Assembly (NCBI GenBank): GCA_949487015.1
Contig: CATAQZ010000034.1
Span: forward strand, 1-24,964
Source of the DNA: Flavobacteriales bacterium UBA4585
GTDB taxonomy: Bacteria > Bacteroidota > Bacteroidia > Flavobacteriales > Schleiferiaceae
Direction: 5' to 3'
Length of the DNA: 24,964 bases
The position numbers and the translations under genes were made by a program. The notes below the pieces were generated by a model. It did not search any database. It was not told the DNA's origin and worked only from the letters and a program-made list of their open reading frames with translations. Each line of letters begins with the position of its first letter. The stretch's first letter is position 1. Positions 8,218 to 15,457 of this stretch are shown in pieces.

Positions 8218-8754
8218 CTAGTCAATCATTGCATTGCGCAATGATCTTAGCTTACCGGAAATTGTATTGTCTAATTGGTATCCTTCCACTTCCAACTTCA
8301 ATCCACCAATAACGGTAGCGTCGACTTCTTCAGTGAGTAATACCTCTTTGCTCAACTGGCTCGATAATTTCGAAACCAAATTTTCTTTATCGCTTGGAGA
8401 CAAAGCAACTGCACTCACCACGTGAGCCTCGATGATTCCTTTGTACGCCAAAACGTCTTTTTCAAACTTCTCACAAACTTTAGCCAAATGCTCTTCGCGA
8501 CCGTTGTTCGTAAGCAGCATAATGAAACCCTCGAAAAGTTCACTCACTTTTCCGCTGAAGACCTCTTTCAAGATCGCCTGCTTCTTGTCTGCTTTAACCA
8601 CCGGATTCTTAAGCAACAATGCCAATTCTCCGGATGCCAATACCGTTTCCTTCGTTAAAGTAGCATCAGCGCGAACGACGTCTAATACGTTTTGTTCTAT
8701 CGCCAATTCTAATAAGGCTTTACTGTAACGGGTTGCGACTCTTGGGTAATTCAT
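8218..8754 (-). CDS. atpH: ATP synthase F1 subunit delta
   Basis: A 178-residue peripheral-stalk subunit (OSCP homologue) linking subunit b to the top of F1. The family start is visible as PRVATRYSKALLELA, followed by a six-helix N-terminal domain. The C-terminal signature is TVIGGLKLEVEGYQLDNTISGKLRSLR (positions about 147-174). Length is normal. It lies 8 nt after atpF and 46 nt before atpA, in the standard b-delta-alpha order. Confidence 0.96.
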   Translation of the reverse strand: MNYPRVATRYSKALLELAIEQNVLDVVRADATLTKETVLASGELALLLKNPVVKADKKQAILKEVFSGKVSELFEGFIMLLTNNGREEHLAKVCEKFEKDVLAYKGIIEAHVVSAVALSPSDKENLVSKLSSQLSKEVLLTEEVDATVIGGLKLEVEGYQLDNTISGKLRSLRNAMID

Positions 8755-8762
8755 ACCTGTTC

Positions 8763-9263
8763 TTAGTTGAATTTCACGTCTTCAATGATCTTACCAATCA
8801 TTGCCGTTTGCTTGTTTTCTGCACTCAACTCCTGGCCTAAGATCTTTTCAGCAACATCAATACTTAAAGAAGCTGCCTGATTCTTGAGCTCAGCAATAGC
8901 CGCTGATTTCTCTGCTTCAATAGCCGCTTTTGCAGATACAATAGCTTTATCCGCTTCAGTAGCCGCTGCGTCTTTTGCCTCAGAAATCATTTTATTTTTC
9001 ATGTCACGCGCCTCTTTCAAGATGCGTTCACGCTCTTCACGGGCTTCTTTCAAAATGGCTTCGTTACTCTCCTGCAACGACTGCATTTCAAGACGCGCCT
9101 TCTCAGCTTCTTTCAAAGCGTCTTCAATAGATTGTTCTCTTTCGTTAACCGCGTTCAAAATAGGCTTCCATGCGTACCTTTTAAGCACGAAGATCAAAAG
9201 AAGAAACACCAGCGATTGCCAGAAGAATAATCCTATCGAGAAGTCATTAATTAGCTTATCCAT
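8763..9263 (-). CDS. atpF: ATP synthase Fo subunit b
   Basis: A 166-residue membrane-anchored stalk subunit. It has one N-terminal TM helix (about residues 9-27, IGLFFWQSLVFLLLIFVLK), the conserved KRYAWKPI turn, and then about 120 residues of charged, alanine-rich coiled coil (EARERERILKEARDMKNKM pattern) that dimerises and contacts delta. Length is standard. It starts after an unusual 81-nt gap that holds a terminator-like hairpin and a palindrome, so its level may be set apart from that of atpE. Confidence 0.96.
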   Translation of the reverse strand: MDKLINDFSIGLFFWQSLVFLLLIFVLKRYAWKPILNAVNEREQSIEDALKEAEKARLEMQSLQESNEAILKEAREERERILKEARDMKNKMISEAKDAAATEADKAIVSAKAAIEAEKSAAIAELKNQAASLSIDVAEKILGQELSAENKQTAMIGKIIEDVKFN

Positions 9264-9267
9264 GTTT

Positions 9268-9283
9268 TTTGATTAAAATCAAA
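9268..9283. repeat. Perfect 16-bp palindrome just upstream of atpF
   Basis: TTTGATT-AA-AATCAAA is an inverted repeat with 7-bp arms that ends 5 nt before the atpF start codon. In the mRNA it could pair to form a small AU-rich hairpin over the ribosome entry region; as DNA it could be a protein site. Only the symmetry is seen; function is inference. Confidence 0.4.
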
Positions 9284-9296
9284 TTCTATAATGAGG

Positions 9297-9334
9297 AAAA
9301 AATAGACGGTGCAACCAATCGTTGCTCCCGTCTA
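9297..9334 (-). terminator. Terminator-like hairpin between atpE and atpF (likely attenuator)
   Basis: On the minus strand, 11 nt after the atpE stop, there is a stem of TAGACGG/CCGTCTA (9303-9309 with 9328-9334). It is continued by an inner stem GCAAC/GTTGC (9311-9315 with 9321-9325), a 5-nt loop and a small internal bulge. Six T residues (9297-9302 read in reverse) follow immediately. This is the form of an intrinsic terminator, yet atpF-H-A-G continue beyond it. Partial termination, or a 3'-end barrier stabilising atpE mRNA, would raise the c subunit over the others, as its copy number in the ring requires. Confidence 0.75.
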
Positions 9335-9344
9335 CTTCATTTTC

Positions 9345-9536
9345 TTAAGCTGCGAAAAGTGCCGCAAAACCGATACCCTCGATAAGTGCAGCAGCAATAA
9401 TCATAGCTGTTTGGATTTTACCAGATGCTTCAGGTTGACGACCGATAGCCTCCATAGCTGAACCACCGATTCTACCGATACCCATACCAGCACCGATTAC
9501 GATCAAGCCTGCGCCTACAATAGTTGGAATTTCCAT
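9345..9536 (-). CDS. atpE: ATP synthase Fo subunit c
   Basis: A 63-residue hairpin of two TM helices that assembles into the proton-driven rotor ring. Helix 1 has the glycine-rich packing pattern GAGMGIGRIGGSAMEA, the polar loop carries the conserved RQPEA (33-37), and helix 2 has the ion-carrying Glu53 (AALIEGIGF). The Gln and the Ser/Thr next to the carboxylate that mark sodium-binding c subunits are not seen, so proton coupling is expected. The protein is at the short end of the family. It is followed by a strong hairpin that may enrich its message. Confidence 0.96.
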   Translation of the reverse strand: MEIPTIVGAGLIVIGAGMGIGRIGGSAMEAIGRQPEASGKIQTAMIIAAALIEGIGFAALFAA

Positions 9537-9565
9537 AGTATATAAAATTTAATTAATACTCTTAG

Positions 9566-10729
9566 TTAGTGATGGTCGTGCTCTTCAACGGCTGCACCGA
9601 AATACAGAGACGCCAACATGGTAAAAATGTATGCCTGCAGAGCCGCTACGAGCAACTCGAGTACATACAGGAACAATGTTAATCCAGTAAACGGAATCGC
9701 AGCAGTGTACGATGCGAAAATGTAGATTAACCCTAAAATACTCATGATCACAACGTGACCAGCGAGCATGTTTGCGTAGAGACGAATAGTCAATGAGAAT
9801 GGCTTAACCACCAATCCAATCAATTCGATTACTGCCAATACGGGACGTAACAATACCGGTACACCTGGCATCCAGAAAATATGCATCCAGTAATCTTTCT
9901 TACCACTAAACTGTGTGATAAAGAAGGTCATTAAGGCTAAAGAAACCGTTACGGCAATGTTTCCAGTAACGTTAACCCCTAGTGGAGTCATGCCCGCAAG
10001 GTTCAGGAACCAAATAAAGAAGAAGATTGTGAGCAAGAAGCTCATGTAACGCTTGTAATGCTTTTCGCCAATGTTTGGAATTGCAATCTCGTCTCTAATC
10101 AAAACGATGAGGGGTTCTAGGAATCGACCCGCTTTGCTCGGTACCAAACTGTTTTTGTAAGTCTTTGCTACACCTCTAAACAAGAAGAACATAAATACTG
10201 CCATGAACATAATCATGAACACGTTCTTTGTAATGGAGAAGTCTAATGGTTTAATGTGGTGGCCCGCTTCGTCAAGTAACATGTTTCCTTCAGCGTCCGT
10301 CTTATAAATCTTACTGTGGTGAATCACGTAATACTGACCGTCAACTTCCGCTACTGATTCTCCGTGGTGGAACTTCGCTGATGAAAAGACTTTTAGACCG
10401 TTGTCGAATAATATTACAGGTAGCGGAAAACCTACAGGGCCTACAATATGAAACTCGTATGAGTCTGCAAGGTGGTGTTCCACAGTCTCTCTTACAACCG
10501 CCTTTCTTCCTTCAGTATCTGACGCTGGTACAAATGCTCCATGGCCATGACCTTCTGAATGTGCTTCCTCAACGTGGTGTTCTGCACCATGCGCTTCATT
10601 GTTGTGAGCGTCATTGTCATGTGTATTCTCGTGGTGCGTGTTCTCATGACCGTGGTCTTGAGCTACCGCAGGTGCTGAGAAGAACATTAAGCCTACAAAG
10701 GCTGATAAGGCAGTAAACTTAGAAATCAT
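9566..10729 (-). CDS. atpB: ATP synthase Fo subunit a with signal peptide and His-rich leader
   Basis: A 387-residue proton-channel subunit, over 100 residues longer than the E. coli protein. Residues 1-23 look like a signal peptide ending APAVA. Residues 24-64 are acidic and very His-rich (12 His between 26 and 63), and a hydrophilic domain follows to about 165. The membrane part holds the essential Arg316 (SLTIRLYANMLAGH) and the polar pair Glu358/Gln365 in the last helix (LELLVAALQAYIF). The C-terminus EEHDHH is again His-rich. The long exported leader is, as far as I recall, typical of Bacteroidota subunit a; its metal- or proton-binding role is inference. The gene is preceded by a 189-nt gap with its own promoter-like box. 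Confidence 0.96.
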   Translation of the reverse strand: MISKFTALSAFVGLMFFSAPAVAQDHGHENTHHENTHDNDAHNNEAHGAEHHVEEAHSEGHGHGAFVPASDTEGRKAVVRETVEHHLADSYEFHIVGPVGFPLPVILFDNGLKVFSSAKFHHGESVAEVDGQYYVIHHSKIYKTDAEGNMLLDEAGHHIKPLDFSITKNVFMIMFMAVFMFFLFRGVAKTYKNSLVPSKAGRFLEPLIVLIRDEIAIPNIGEKHYKRYMSFLLTIFFFIWFLNLAGMTPLGVNVTGNIAVTVSLALMTFFITQFSGKKDYWMHIFWMPGVPVLLRPVLAVIELIGLVVKPFSLTIRLYANMLAGHVVIMSILGLIYIFASYTAAIPFTGLTLFLYVLELLVAALQAYIFTMLASLYFGAAVEEHDHH

Positions 10730-10779
10730 ACAATTTTTGCATTTTCCGTTTCCGGAATTTTAGCGGCTTAAAATCGGGG

Positions 10780-10787
10780 CAAAACTA
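10780..10787 (-). promoter_or_regulatory. Putative -7 promoter box for atpB
   Basis: On the minus strand TAGTTTTG is a perfect match to the Bacteroidota -7 element TAnnTTTG, about 50 nt before the atpB start. No clean TTG -33 element is visible at the usual spacing (only a T-rich stretch). It would let atpB-E-F-H-A-G be transcribed independently of porW/bactofilin. Confidence 0.4.
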
Positions 10788-10834
10788 GTGAAGAATATTC
10801 ACGCCTTAAAAGAAAAGGTGCTATTTATTATGAG

Positions 10835-10843
10835 TTATCCACA
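10835..10843. promoter_or_regulatory. Exact DnaA-box sequence (TTATCCACA)
   Basis: TTATCCACA is the consensus DnaA 9-mer, in the 189-nt gap upstream of atpB and about 50 nt upstream of the putative -7 box. No second exact box is seen nearby, so it is not a replication origin by itself. It could be a DnaA-responsive site or chance. Confidence 0.3.
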
Positions 10844-10918
10844 GGGGTGGAGTTTCAACGCGGTAAAGCAGGACTAATAACCTGCTTAATAGCGGTTTAT
10901 CTAAAAAAAACAAACAGC

Positions 10919-11293
10919 TTATTCGCGGTTCAAAATACGAGCTAAAAAGACGGTTTCAACTAGTGTAGAAAGCGCGTATGGAACGAAGAATAATAGGAAT
11001 TCCGCTTGAGTAAGCTCACCATCTGCACGAAAAGAAGGGTAAAAGACTATGAAGAACGTTAAGAACTTAAGTCCCGTCCCAGCCAAAAATAGAAACCCAA
11101 GCTTTTCAATATGCCTTTTTCTCCAGCGAAACAGAAAGGTGAATATTACTGCTGCTAAAACATGGTTAACGATATAGGAGTTGGTCAGAGGACCTGCTAT
11201 TTCAAGACCCGTAACTGCTGACTGTGCAAAGACGCCTAATAGTGCCACAAATAACAAAGTCGCATAAAATCGAAGAACTCTAGGATCTGTCAT
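10919..11293 (-). CDS. AtpI-like four-TM protein of the ATP synthase operon
   Basis: A 124-residue protein read from the ATG at 11291-11293, which overlaps the atpZ stop by one base (TAATG). A longer upstream reading (to 11371) would run through atpZ and is not credible. It has four hydrophobic segments at about 8-28, 40-57, 65-85 and 98-118, with a basic cytoplasmic loop RWRKRHIEK. It occupies the place of atpI (UncI), between AtpZ and subunit a, and is likely a membrane assembly or ion-supply partner of Fo. Sequence similarity to classical AtpI is not obvious to me. It may belong to a Flavobacteria-specific DUF (possibly DUF6168), which I could not check. Confidence 0.72.
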   Translation of the reverse strand: MTDPRVLRFYATLLFVALLGVFAQSAVTGLEIAGPLTNSYIVNHVLAAVIFTFLFRWRKRHIEKLGFLFLAGTGLKFLTFFIVFYPSFRADGELTQAEFLLFFVPYALSTLVETVFLARILNRE

Positions 11294-11505
11294 TAATCCT
11301 TTGGCATTTCTTTGATGAGCTGGTAAAAGGAAATAGCAACCGCTGCTAGAATGCAAATCATGGTATACCAATTCTTGTCCGATGGATATTTTGCATCTAG
11401 ATATTTGCCCAGTTCAGAACCGGCATAAATGAGCACTGCCATCTGCACACCGAGGGATGCAAAACGTAAAAATTTACGATCGTTTTTTTCCGGAGAATCA
11501 GCCAT
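11293..11505 (-). CDS. atpZ: AtpZ/AtpI-family protein
   Basis: A 70-residue protein with two TM helices (about 14-32 and 46-63) separated by a short loop (KYPSDKNW). The pattern FLRFASLGVQMAVLIYAGSELGKYLD followed by ICILAAVAISFYQLIKEM is the usual form of the AtpZ-type putative Fo assembly or cation-supply protein at the head of atp operons. It follows bactofilin by 11 nt and its stop overlaps the start of the next gene, which fits translation coupling. The exact role in Bacteroidota is not established. Confidence 0.85.
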   Translation of the reverse strand: MADSPEKNDRKFLRFASLGVQMAVLIYAGSELGKYLDAKYPSDKNWYTMICILAAVAISFYQLIKEMPKD

Positions 11506-11516
11506 ATTGGGCTGAG

Positions 11517-11915
11517 TTAGGCGGTTTTTGTCGCAGCTGCGTCTGATTCGCCCACCTTTTTCATCAGCGCTCCCATACTTACAGAACCGTTGATTTCAGC
11601 GCCGGGTTCTACGGCTAATTTCTCAACCTGCACCTTACCTTTCACTTTAGCCGAAGAAGAAAGCGATAACGTTTGGGCAACGTTGAGCGTCCCTTCTAAT
11701 TGACCTGCGATAGCGGCATTTTTACACTCAACCTCGCCTTCCACTTGTCCGTTTTCACCGATGACCAATTTCCCGGTAACCTTCATGTTTCCGGCTACTT
11801 TTCCGTCAACACGAATGTCTCCATCCGAAACCACATCACCGGTAATACTCGTGCCTGCAAGAATGCGGTTCGATGCTTGAGCTTGTTCTGGGTACTTTTT
11901 AGCAGATGAAATCAT
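11517..11915 (-). CDS. Bactofilin (polymer-forming cytoskeletal protein)
   Basis: A 132-residue protein made of a short N-terminal tail and a repetitive beta-helix core. Turns of the pattern GxVxGDVxSDGDIRVDGKVxGNMKVTGKLVIG and VEGEVECKNAAIAGQLEGTLN recur about every 17-18 residues, as in the bactofilin (DUF583) fold. An alanine/lysine-rich tail follows. Bactofilins polymerise without nucleotide at the inner membrane and position envelope enzymes. Its ATG overlaps the porW stop by 4 nt (ATGA), and atpZ follows 11 nt later. A membrane M23 hydrolase is encoded divergently on the far side of porW, a suggestive partner. Confidence 0.93.
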   Translation of the reverse strand: MISSAKKYPEQAQASNRILAGTSITGDVVSDGDIRVDGKVAGNMKVTGKLVIGENGQVEGEVECKNAAIAGQLEGTLNVAQTLSLSSSAKVKGKVQVEKLAVEPGAEINGSVSMGALMKKVGESDAAATKTA

Positions 11916-14521
11916 AACGTATCAAAATATTGGAGGTACTCTTTAAGGACCTTGTCTCTATAAACTTTGCCAAAGTTCGGATTATTTATATAAAAACCAG
12001 CACTTTGAGCCTTTGGATAGTATTGTTCTATTAATGTTCCTTGTTGATTAAAGGTATTCAGGTAGACTACAGCCTTCTCTTTCGTACGCAAACCACTGAC
12101 AATAATGAGCTGCGTGTTCTGGTCATAGAAAATGTTTTGAATGCGAAGATTGTCAAACTTGAAAAACTCTTTGTTGAAATCTGCAAGCGCGTTACGCAAC
12201 TCGTTAATTTTTGAGTTTTCTGCGGGAATCGCTAAAATAAATTTATGCGGAGCATTGTCCTGGCGCTGGAAATCTACCTTATTCACTTTAAGGTCTCCCA
12301 TTCCACGATTTGGTCCTTCTTCACTACCGCGCTCATCGTCTTGTAACATACTCAAAAGTTGAGCTGCGCGAGTAGCTTCTTCCGTTCCTGAATACGTTTT
12401 AACCACCTCTTGAAGCGCTTCGATTGTCGATTCCGCATCGCCGGAGGTGCCTGTAATGTATGCTGCTAGTAACCCTGTCTTCGGCAAAAGCGCACTATTC
12501 GGGTAGGTTGTGGTAAACGTGTGAAGTAGCGCCATCGCTGCTTTAAATTGGCCCGATTCATACGCAGTAAATGCGGCATCGTAGGCTTCTTGCTCCTGTA
12601 AAGGGATTTTCGGGCCTTTCTTTTCACCGCGCAATAAGGCCGCATAAGGGCTGTTCGCATAGGTTGTTAAAAGAACCGATTTTACTGCTTCACTCTTATC
12701 TTTTACTTCCTGTTCGATATAAAGTAAATACTGGCCATATAAAACTTTCGGTGTCGTCTGTGCAAAAGAAACAAACTCGTTCATGTAGTCTGCCCACGCC
12801 AATTCTGCTTCATTGTTGTCCTTAAGTCCGTCTTTATAAATGAACCCTAATTCACTTTTAGCAAAGGCTTCGCGCTGCAAGCTGGCTTTTAGATCATCGT
12901 CGGTTTTTAAAACACGTGCGAGGTAATAATCCACACTGTTTTCATCGCTCGGCAATAAAGCCTTTGTAGTATCACTTGTAGTGGAATCCTGTAGGATTGT
13001 TTGTTCCACAGCAAAACCTTGTACTGGTTTGTCCTTTGTGCGCCAGTGGTCTTCTAATGTTCTGTTTCCCCACGTGCGTTTAAATGCTGCCACACCTTTT
13101 GCTCGAACCGTTGGGTTGTAAAAGTACCATTGACCAGAGCCCCCGCCTGCTTGTGGACCCGCATCCGCCAAAAGGGCATTTTCAGCTGCGCGCATCGCTG
13201 CAATTTCAGCACGCCTTGCGGCCTCCTCTTCTCGCGCCTGTTTCGCTTCTATATAATCTTCAAATTTTTGTCGCAAAGCCTGATCAGTCATTCCGAACAT
13301 CGACTGAAGGCTATCTTCTAGCGCAATAACGTTTAATTGAGCCACCAGGTCATTCAGCACAGAAGTACGCTCTTCAAGAGTGTCTAAACCCGGATAATCC
13401 ATTGGTAATACAGCAATTGCGCTATCATAATAGGCTTGAGCGTTAACAAACGATTTAAAATCAAAAGAGATCCCCGCCAGTCTTAAATAGCTTTTCCCTT
13501 TTTGACGTGCGTTATCGACGGATGCGGCGATGCTCTGACGAAGCTTAGTCTCAGCCTCCGGATAGTATTCTAAATCCAGTTTTTTCAACGCCCACACATA
13601 ATATATTTGATCTCGATACGTGATGTTTTTATCGTCCTTGAGCATCTTATTCAATGCCTTCTCAATAATGGCAATGTCCTCCATGAAAACATCAAAATTC
13701 TCTGCTCGCTTGATTTGTGCAGAAAAGGTGATGTCATAATCGTCCGGGTGAAGTTTCAAAACATCTTCATAGGCTAATGCGCTTTCATAGCCTTTACCGA
13801 GCTTTGCTAAAAGCTGTGCATTGAGATACGTTAGCCGAACCTTTTCCGATTTTACACTAGCGCTCTGTGCCGCTGCGGCAACCCAGCCCTGCGCATCGGC
13901 CCACCGATCTTGCGATAAATGGAAATAAGCCATGGTTTTTTGGGCTTCAAAGAGCTCGTTCTTCGGAAGTTTCTTAGTGTATAACTCATCCAACTGCTGC
14001 TCGGCCTGAAAGAAGTTTTCCATCCGGATATGCGTCTGTGCTGCCAAGAGCTTTGCCCAAAAGACTTCGTCTTCCGCTAGCTCAAGTCTTCCGAAATTAT
14101 CTTCGATGTAAGAAGTCGCTTCAAGCGTTTGTATCAACTCGTGCTTATAAAATCGGCTTCGTGCAATTAGCAGATACGCTTTAAAAACGTAGTCGTTCTT
14201 CTGCTTACCGCCGAAGACCATGCTGTGCTTCTTCACCACTTTCGCACTCTTCTCAATGGCGCGGTCCATTTTCGCAAATAACCCAGATGCTTGGTCTGCG
14301 TCTGGCCAAAAATAAATGGGTAAGAATTGTTCAAAATCCCACTCTTCACCGTTTTGAAACTGCTTTACAGCTTCATCGAAGGCCTCTTCGCCATTAAAAT
14401 ATGCATTGTAATGTGCGGTTACCTCATGGTACTTTCTATTCACCCACCGGTCCTTAGTCGTAGAACAAGAGGCCAAGAAAAGTAAAGCCGCAATGGCAAA
14501 AAGTCGTTTGGAGTAAAACAT
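11912..14521 (-). CDS. porW: PorW/SprE-type TPR lipoprotein (type IX secretion / gliding)
   Basis: An 869-residue lipoprotein with a signal peptide and lipobox LASC (lipidated Cys19). Many degenerate tetratricopeptide-like helical pairs follow (about 60-420 and 540-740). A charged alanine/glutamate coiled segment at about 430-455 leads to the motif WYFYNPT...WGNRTLEDHWR, which I associate with the SprE/PorW family. The C-terminal region (HKFILAIP...NKEFFKFDNLRIQNIF) also fits that family, and so does the length. The protein should work in the periplasm with the type IX secretion machinery, and in gliding species it is needed for motility. It is the first gene of the leftward unit and overlaps bactofilin by 4 nt. 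Gliding itself cannot be inferred from this window. Confidence 0.85.
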   Translation of the reverse strand: MFYSKRLFAIAALLFLASCSTTKDRWVNRKYHEVTAHYNAYFNGEEAFDEAVKQFQNGEEWDFEQFLPIYFWPDADQASGLFAKMDRAIEKSAKVVKKHSMVFGGKQKNDYVFKAYLLIARSRFYKHELIQTLEATSYIEDNFGRLELAEDEVFWAKLLAAQTHIRMENFFQAEQQLDELYTKKLPKNELFEAQKTMAYFHLSQDRWADAQGWVAAAAQSASVKSEKVRLTYLNAQLLAKLGKGYESALAYEDVLKLHPDDYDITFSAQIKRAENFDVFMEDIAIIEKALNKMLKDDKNITYRDQIYYVWALKKLDLEYYPEAETKLRQSIAASVDNARQKGKSYLRLAGISFDFKSFVNAQAYYDSAIAVLPMDYPGLDTLEERTSVLNDLVAQLNVIALEDSLQSMFGMTDQALRQKFEDYIEAKQAREEEAARRAEIAAMRAAENALLADAGPQAGGGSGQWYFYNPTVRAKGVAAFKRTWGNRTLEDHWRTKDKPVQGFAVEQTILQDSTTSDTTKALLPSDENSVDYYLARVLKTDDDLKASLQREAFAKSELGFIYKDGLKDNNEAELAWADYMNEFVSFAQTTPKVLYGQYLLYIEQEVKDKSEAVKSVLLTTYANSPYAALLRGEKKGPKIPLQEQEAYDAAFTAYESGQFKAAMALLHTFTTTYPNSALLPKTGLLAAYITGTSGDAESTIEALQEVVKTYSGTEEATRAAQLLSMLQDDERGSEEGPNRGMGDLKVNKVDFQRQDNAPHKFILAIPAENSKINELRNALADFNKEFFKFDNLRIQNIFYDQNTQLIIVSGLRTKEKAVVYLNTFNQQGTLIEQYYPKAQSAGFYINNPNFGKVYRDKVLKEYLQYFDTL

Positions 14522-14596
14522 ATTTCTAATAACGCCCTAAAATTATTTTATTTCACGCCCCGAGAGAAATTCAGAGCACGATATTTGTCTTTAATC

Positions 14597-15457
14597 ATGG
14601 CAACAGAAAAACAGAAACAAAAACGCGTAGAGCGGTGGCGTAATAAATTTCGCCTCGTCATTCTGAATGACGATACCTTCGAGGAGCTCTTAACCCTTCG
14701 TCTTAGCCCACTGAACGTCTTTACATTTAGTGTTTTCGCTATCGTTTTTACTATTGCTATCACTTCTATTGTCATTGCTTTTACGCCATTAAAAGAATTG
14801 GTTCCCGGTTACGCTTCGTCGAAAATTCGTCGTCAAGCCATAGAATTAAGCCTAAAAACAGACAGTTTAGAAGGTGTTTTGCGACAGAATGAACGATATG
14901 TAAGCGGAATTCAGCGCATTTTACAAGGAGAAGTGATCGATTCTGTTGTTCAAGATGTAGCGTCCGAAGATACCGCTACCAACACCGCTGTTTTACTCTC
15001 AAGTCCTAGCCCAACAGATAGTGCCTTTAGAGAATGGGTGGAAGATGAAACCGCGTTTAGCTTAGAACAGCGTGCTGCAGAATTAGATGTTCCACAGCTT
15101 TTAGCACCAGTAGAAGGTGTAGTCACGTCTTCTTTTGACCGAACTACGGGTCACTTTGCGGTAGATATCGCCGCCACTAAAAACGCGCCTATTAAGTCTT
15201 GTTATGAGGGCATTGTAGTTTTAGCTGACTGGACAAGCGAAAATGGACACATTATTATAATTCAACACGAAAACAATCTTGTAAGTGCTTATAAGCACAA
15301 CAGTGCTTTACTCAAAGAAGTCGGTGATTACGTTAGAAGCGGAGAAGCCATTGCAATTATTGGCAACAGTGGTGAAAACTCAACGGGGCCACATCTTCAT
15401 TTTGAGCTCTGGTACGACGGTAGCGCCATCAACCCAGAAGACTATATAAAGCTCTAA
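14597..15457 (+). CDS. Membrane-anchored M23 (LytM-type) peptidoglycan endopeptidase
   Basis: A 286-residue protein starting at the ATG at 14597; a TTG four codons earlier is possible but less likely. A basic cytoplasmic N-terminus of about 41 residues contains FRLVILNDDTFEE (18-30). One TM segment follows (about 42-62), then a helical linker and a C-terminal LytM domain (about 168-286). The metal-binding motifs are intact: His186/Asp190 (GHFAVD) and His266/His268 (GPHLHFE), with His234 as the extra active-site His. It should cleave peptidoglycan crosslinks in the periplasm. It is divergent from porW with 75 nt between start codons. The cytoplasmic leader could dock on the bactofilin encoded nearby; this is inference from bactofilin-M23 pairs in other bacteria. 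Confidence 0.9.
   Translation: MATEKQKQKRVERWRNKFRLVILNDDTFEELLTLRLSPLNVFTFSVFAIVFTIAITSIVIAFTPLKELVPGYASSKIRRQAIELSLKTDSLEGVLRQNERYVSGIQRILQGEVIDSVVQDVASEDTATNTAVLLSSPSPTDSAFREWVEDETAFSLEQRAAELDVPQLLAPVEGVVTSSFDRTTGHFAVDIAATKNAPIKSCYEGIVVLADWTSENGHIIIIQHENNLVSAYKHNSALLKEVGDYVRSGEAIAIIGNSGENSTGPHLHFELWYDGSAINPEDYIKL

Noticed and set aside
7840..9276. Long plus-strand open frames opposite atpA, atpH and atpF (for example 7840-8244 and 8884-9276)
   Set aside because: They are antisense to clearly conserved ATP synthase genes and their products look like low-complexity Ser/Ala translations with no domain.
9345..9536. Sodium-coupled c ring
   Set aside because: The Gln in helix 1 and Ser/Thr next to the carboxylate in helix 2 that mark sodium c subunits are not seen.
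10835..10843. Replication origin near the DnaA box
   Set aside because: Only one exact box, no cluster, no AT-rich unwinding element and no dnaA/dnaN genes nearby.
10866..10887. Hairpin AAGCAGG/CCTGCTT as a terminator before atpB
   Set aside because: Weak stem, 8-nt loop and no T tract on the minus strand; kept only as a possible structure.
14580..14587. GATATTTG as a -7 promoter box for the M23 gene
   Set aside because: One mismatch and only 9 nt before the ATG, which would leave almost no leader; not convincing.
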